This document shows positions 61,842-64,000 of a stretch of 64,000 bases of DNA, piece after piece. Within the stretch, counting starts at the first letter, position 1. Every line of letters begins with the position of its first letter. Where the stretch lies: contig JACQVQ010000012.1 in assembly GCA_016209685.1 (NCBI GenBank), positions 297,584 to 361,583 on the forward strand, given 5' to 3'. The notes beneath the pieces are model-generated. The model was not told the DNA's origin, made no database searches, and was given only the letters and a program-made list of their open reading frames with translations. The stretch is from Planctomycetota bacterium (GTDB lineage Bacteria; Planctomycetota; Brocadiia; Brocadiales; Bathyanammoxibiaceae). Position numbers and translations under genes: made by a program.

Positions 61842-63938
61842 GTGCGATACTGGTTAATCATCCTGGTCTTGTGCGTTTCCTTTGAAGGTAAGAGCGGCCT
61901 GGCGAGTGAACAGCCAGTAAGCCCTGACGAATCAACAAAAAAATACAAGGCATTAACGGAGAAAAACCCCTTTGACCCCGAGGCCTTCTTAAACCTTGGC
62001 AATGCCTACGCCCAAAAGGGGATGTATCCAGAGGCCATAGAGGGGTACAAAAAGGCCCTGGAACTCTACCCTGAATTTGCAGAGGTTCACCTCCGCTGTG
62101 GGGACGTCTATCTACAGTTGGGAGATCTGGATAAATCTGTATACGAATATCACCAGGCCATGAGGGTGGATGCCGGGCTGGCAGAGGCCTATCAAAAACT
62201 GGCCGTAATCCTTAACCTGCAGGGAAAACATGAAGAGGCAATAACTCAATGCCAGCAGGCCCTGAAGCTCAGGCCAAACTATCCAGAGGCCCTCAATACT
62301 ATGGGCCTGGCCCATCTGAAGCTGGGGAACCCAGAGGAAACCGTAGCAAGGTGTAAAAAGGCCCTGGAATTAAATCCAGAATCGAAGGGCTGCCATAAAA
62401 ACCTCGGCCTGGCATATTCACAGTTAGGTATGCTGGACGAGGCCATTTTAGAGCTTAAGATGGCGGCGGGAGAAGGGGCCACGGACGCAGAGGCCCACCT
62501 TGCCCTGGGCCTTGCCTACGCAAAAAGGGGACTCGTAGATGAGGCAAAAAGTCAATACAAGCGGACTATAGAAATAGACCAAAAGAAGCCAGAGGCCCAT
62601 TATTATCTGGGGCTTGCTTACAATGGGCAGGGTCTTCTGGATGAGGCCCTGCAGGAGTATAAAAAGGCGGTGGAGCTTAATCCTGATTACGCAGATGCCC
62701 ATACGGGCATGGGATTAATCTACGGCCAGAGGGGGATGCACGGCCAGGTAATAATAGAGTTTAAGAATGCCGTGAAGCATAACCCCAGCCAGCCCGATGA
62801 CTTCATTGAGGCCATGCAAAGGGCTATGGCGACTGACCCTGAGAATGCAGAAGGCTGCGTGTCCCTGGGTATGGCCCTATACAAAAAAGGTATGCTGGAT
62901 GAGGCTATCGAACTCTACAAAAAGGCCCTCTCTCTGAGCCGTTATTACGCCGAGGCCTCTTACCAGCTCGGGATAGCTTATATGGAGAAGGGGATGCTAG
63001 AAGAGGCCGCAGATGCCTTTAAAAAGGTGATAGCCATTAACCCCCAGTATACCATGGCCCACGAAAAGCTTACTGAGACCTTTAAGATAATCGGTGCACC
63101 TCAGGATGAATATACCATCTGCAGACTGGCAGTAGAAAGGGAGCCTAACAACCCTACTGCCCACCTGAAACTCGGTCTTTACTTCCACAAGAGAATAAAC
63201 ATAGAAGAGGCCATAGAGGAATACAAAAAGGCCTTGAGTCTGGACCCTTATAATTTTAACGTCTACTATAACCTGGGGGTGGCCAATCAGGACCTGAACC
63301 TGCCGGAAAGGGCCATACCTTACTATGAGCGTTGTATAGAGCTCAAGCCCTCTTATGATAAGGCCTTTTTCAACCTGGCCCTGGCCCTGCAGAGTCAAGA
63401 GAGGTATGAGGAGGCTATTAAAGTTTATGAAAAGGCCCTGGGGATGAATCCAGATTATGCCCTGGGGCGGGTAAACCTCGGACTCCTTTATTACGCCCAG
63501 GGGATGTTAGATGAGGCCCTGTCTCAATTCCAACAAGCCTTGAAGACAGACCCCGACCTGGCGGAACCACACTATCTCATTGGGGTAATCTACGGGAAAA
63601 AGGGGATGATAGAAGAGGCCCTGCAGGAGAGCGAAAAGGCCCTGGAGCTAGACCCCAACCACGTGCACTCCCGCTTTAACGTGGCTACCATATACTACAT
63701 GAGAGGCAGACTGGAAGACGCCCTCAAGGAGTATCAGAAGGTAATAGAACAGAATAGAACCTATGCAGACGCCTACTACAATGTAGCCAAGATCTATGAG
63801 GAAAAGGGGATGAGGGCGGACGCAGAGAATTATTATTCACAGTACAACAAGGTAAAGGTATCCAAGCAGGATGCCACGGGTATCGGCCGCAAGATGATTA
63901 AAGGGCAGGAAACATTACCCGGCGACTCTGTTGAGTAG
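61842..63938 (+). CDS. Exported multi-TPR protein
   Basis: 698 aa, GTG start with GAGGAG upstream. Signal peptide YWLIILVLCVSFEGKSGLA, then about 18 consecutive TPRs (AFLNLGNAYAQKGMYPEAIE ... AYYNVAKIYEEKGMRADAEN), many with near-identical AxxxY(K/Q)KALxLxP. Lumenal or periplasmic, no catalytic domain. Located 150 bp after the hdh terminator, so separately transcribed; it may scaffold a complex in the anammoxosome, but this is inference from position. Confidence 0.85.
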   Translation: MRYWLIILVLCVSFEGKSGLASEQPVSPDESTKKYKALTEKNPFDPEAFLNLGNAYAQKGMYPEAIEGYKKALELYPEFAEVHLRCGDVYLQLGDLDKSVYEYHQAMRVDAGLAEAYQKLAVILNLQGKHEEAITQCQQALKLRPNYPEALNTMGLAHLKLGNPEETVARCKKALELNPESKGCHKNLGLAYSQLGMLDEAILELKMAAGEGATDAEAHLALGLAYAKRGLVDEAKSQYKRTIEIDQKKPEAHYYLGLAYNGQGLLDEALQEYKKAVELNPDYADAHTGMGLIYGQRGMHGQVIIEFKNAVKHNPSQPDDFIEAMQRAMATDPENAEGCVSLGMALYKKGMLDEAIELYKKALSLSRYYAEASYQLGIAYMEKGMLEEAADAFKKVIAINPQYTMAHEKLTETFKIIGAPQDEYTICRLAVEREPNNPTAHLKLGLYFHKRINIEEAIEEYKKALSLDPYNFNVYYNLGVANQDLNLPERAIPYYERCIELKPSYDKAFFNLALALQSQERYEEAIKVYEKALGMNPDYALGRVNLGLLYYAQGMLDEALSQFQQALKTDPDLAEPHYLIGVIYGKKGMIEEALQESEKALELDPNHVHSRFNVATIYYMRGRLEDALKEYQKVIEQNRTYADAYYNVAKIYEEKGMRADAENYYSQYNKVKVSKQDATGIGRKMIKGQETLPGDSVE

Positions 63939-63940
63939 GT

Positions 63941-64000
63941 CTATTTAGCGTCTGCATCACTTAGGAAGGACAGGGCGTAGTTAAAGTCGTCTCTCTGAGA
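63941..64000 (-). CDS. Possible C-terminus of a minus-strand gene cut by the window
   Basis: On the minus strand 19 codons read SQRDDFNYALSFLSDADAK before TAG (63943-63941) without interruption. It would be convergent with the TPR gene. Too short to identify. Confidence 0.3.
   Translation of the reverse strand, partial: SQRDDFNYALSFLSDADAK

Overview
The window looks like a chromosome segment of an anammox bacterium (Planctomycetota, Brocadiales-like). The decisive gene is an octaheme hydroxylamine-oxidoreductase-family protein at 59900-61684. It contains all four peptide motifs I remember as targets of the classical anammox 'hzo cluster 1' primers (CAWSIER, CKTCHW, GQHVWS, HAPAEEV), so I call it hydrazine dehydrogenase. 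Base composition is near 50% GC by eye, above the roughly 40% usual for described Kuenenia, Jettenia and Scalindua. A less studied lineage is therefore possible, but that is inference. Genes are mostly bacterial housekeeping, with some archaeal-flavoured genes (topoisomerase VI A and B, a cyclic-2,3-diphosphoglycerate-synthetase-like protein).

Layout. 1-5.7 kb: proS end, DUF4416, ndk, pssA, a large metallophosphoesterase, malic enzyme. 5.8-8.3 kb: sugar ABC ATPase and binding protein without a permease. 8.6-15.1 kb: plsC, Yip1, glutaredoxin and thioredoxin reductase, PIN-like protein, carbamate kinase, cpgS-like gene. 15.4-22.6 kb: tRNA-Gln and topoisomerase VI genes separated by about 3 kb of repeats and AT-rich accessory genes, then birA. 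22.8-26 kb: LsrF-like aldolase, CopG antitoxin, Zn dehydrogenase, class II aldolase. 26-31.9 kb: tRNA-Ser, small genes, a TPR protein, a UGA-containing selenoprotein, cspA, initiator tRNA, phospholipid genes. 31.9-41.6 kb: TPR and coiled-coil envelope proteins, an anion transporter, and an etfA-etfB-hbd-thiolase operon. 41.7-52.2 kb: small DUF pair, Cys-rich protein plus outer-membrane protein, heme-type radical SAM enzyme, UXX-star protein, TPR proteins, GH99-like protein, amidohydrolases. 52.4-57.3 kb: proA bracketed by toxin-antitoxin-like modules and by duplicated fragments of its own ends, then a FtsB-like gene and enolase. 57.5-63.9 kb: cobS, cobU, bioD, hydrazine dehydrogenase with its own promoter and terminator, and a large TPR protein.

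The most unusual property is the density of short palindromic repeats. At least five families recur: (A) TCCGCCTSAGGCGGA; (B) GTAGGGGC...GCCCCTAC; (C) GTAGCCGCA...TGCGGCTAC; (D) about 140-bp elements with ends like GAGACCTCTGAAAAAGT and an internal TCATTCTGAGCGAAG palindrome; (E) runs of near-identical words forming intergenic hairpins. Families A and B also sit in frame inside conserved genes (DUF4416, binding protein, ABC ATPase, plsC, PIN-like, etfA, hbd, TPR, bioD, cobS), and family A is nested inside copies of B and C. This resembles the Rickettsia palindromic elements and points to short DNA parasites that tolerate, or exploit, protein-coding sites.

Two further finds deserve attention. 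One is a membrane-anchored peroxiredoxin-like gene whose catalytic position is an in-frame UGA followed by a hairpin with an AGGUCU apical loop, a strong selenoprotein candidate. The other is the proA locus, where an MNT/HepT module lies between proA and a 79-bp diverged copy of the proA 3' end, and a HicB gene lies between proA and a 64-bp copy of the ftsB/proA junction.
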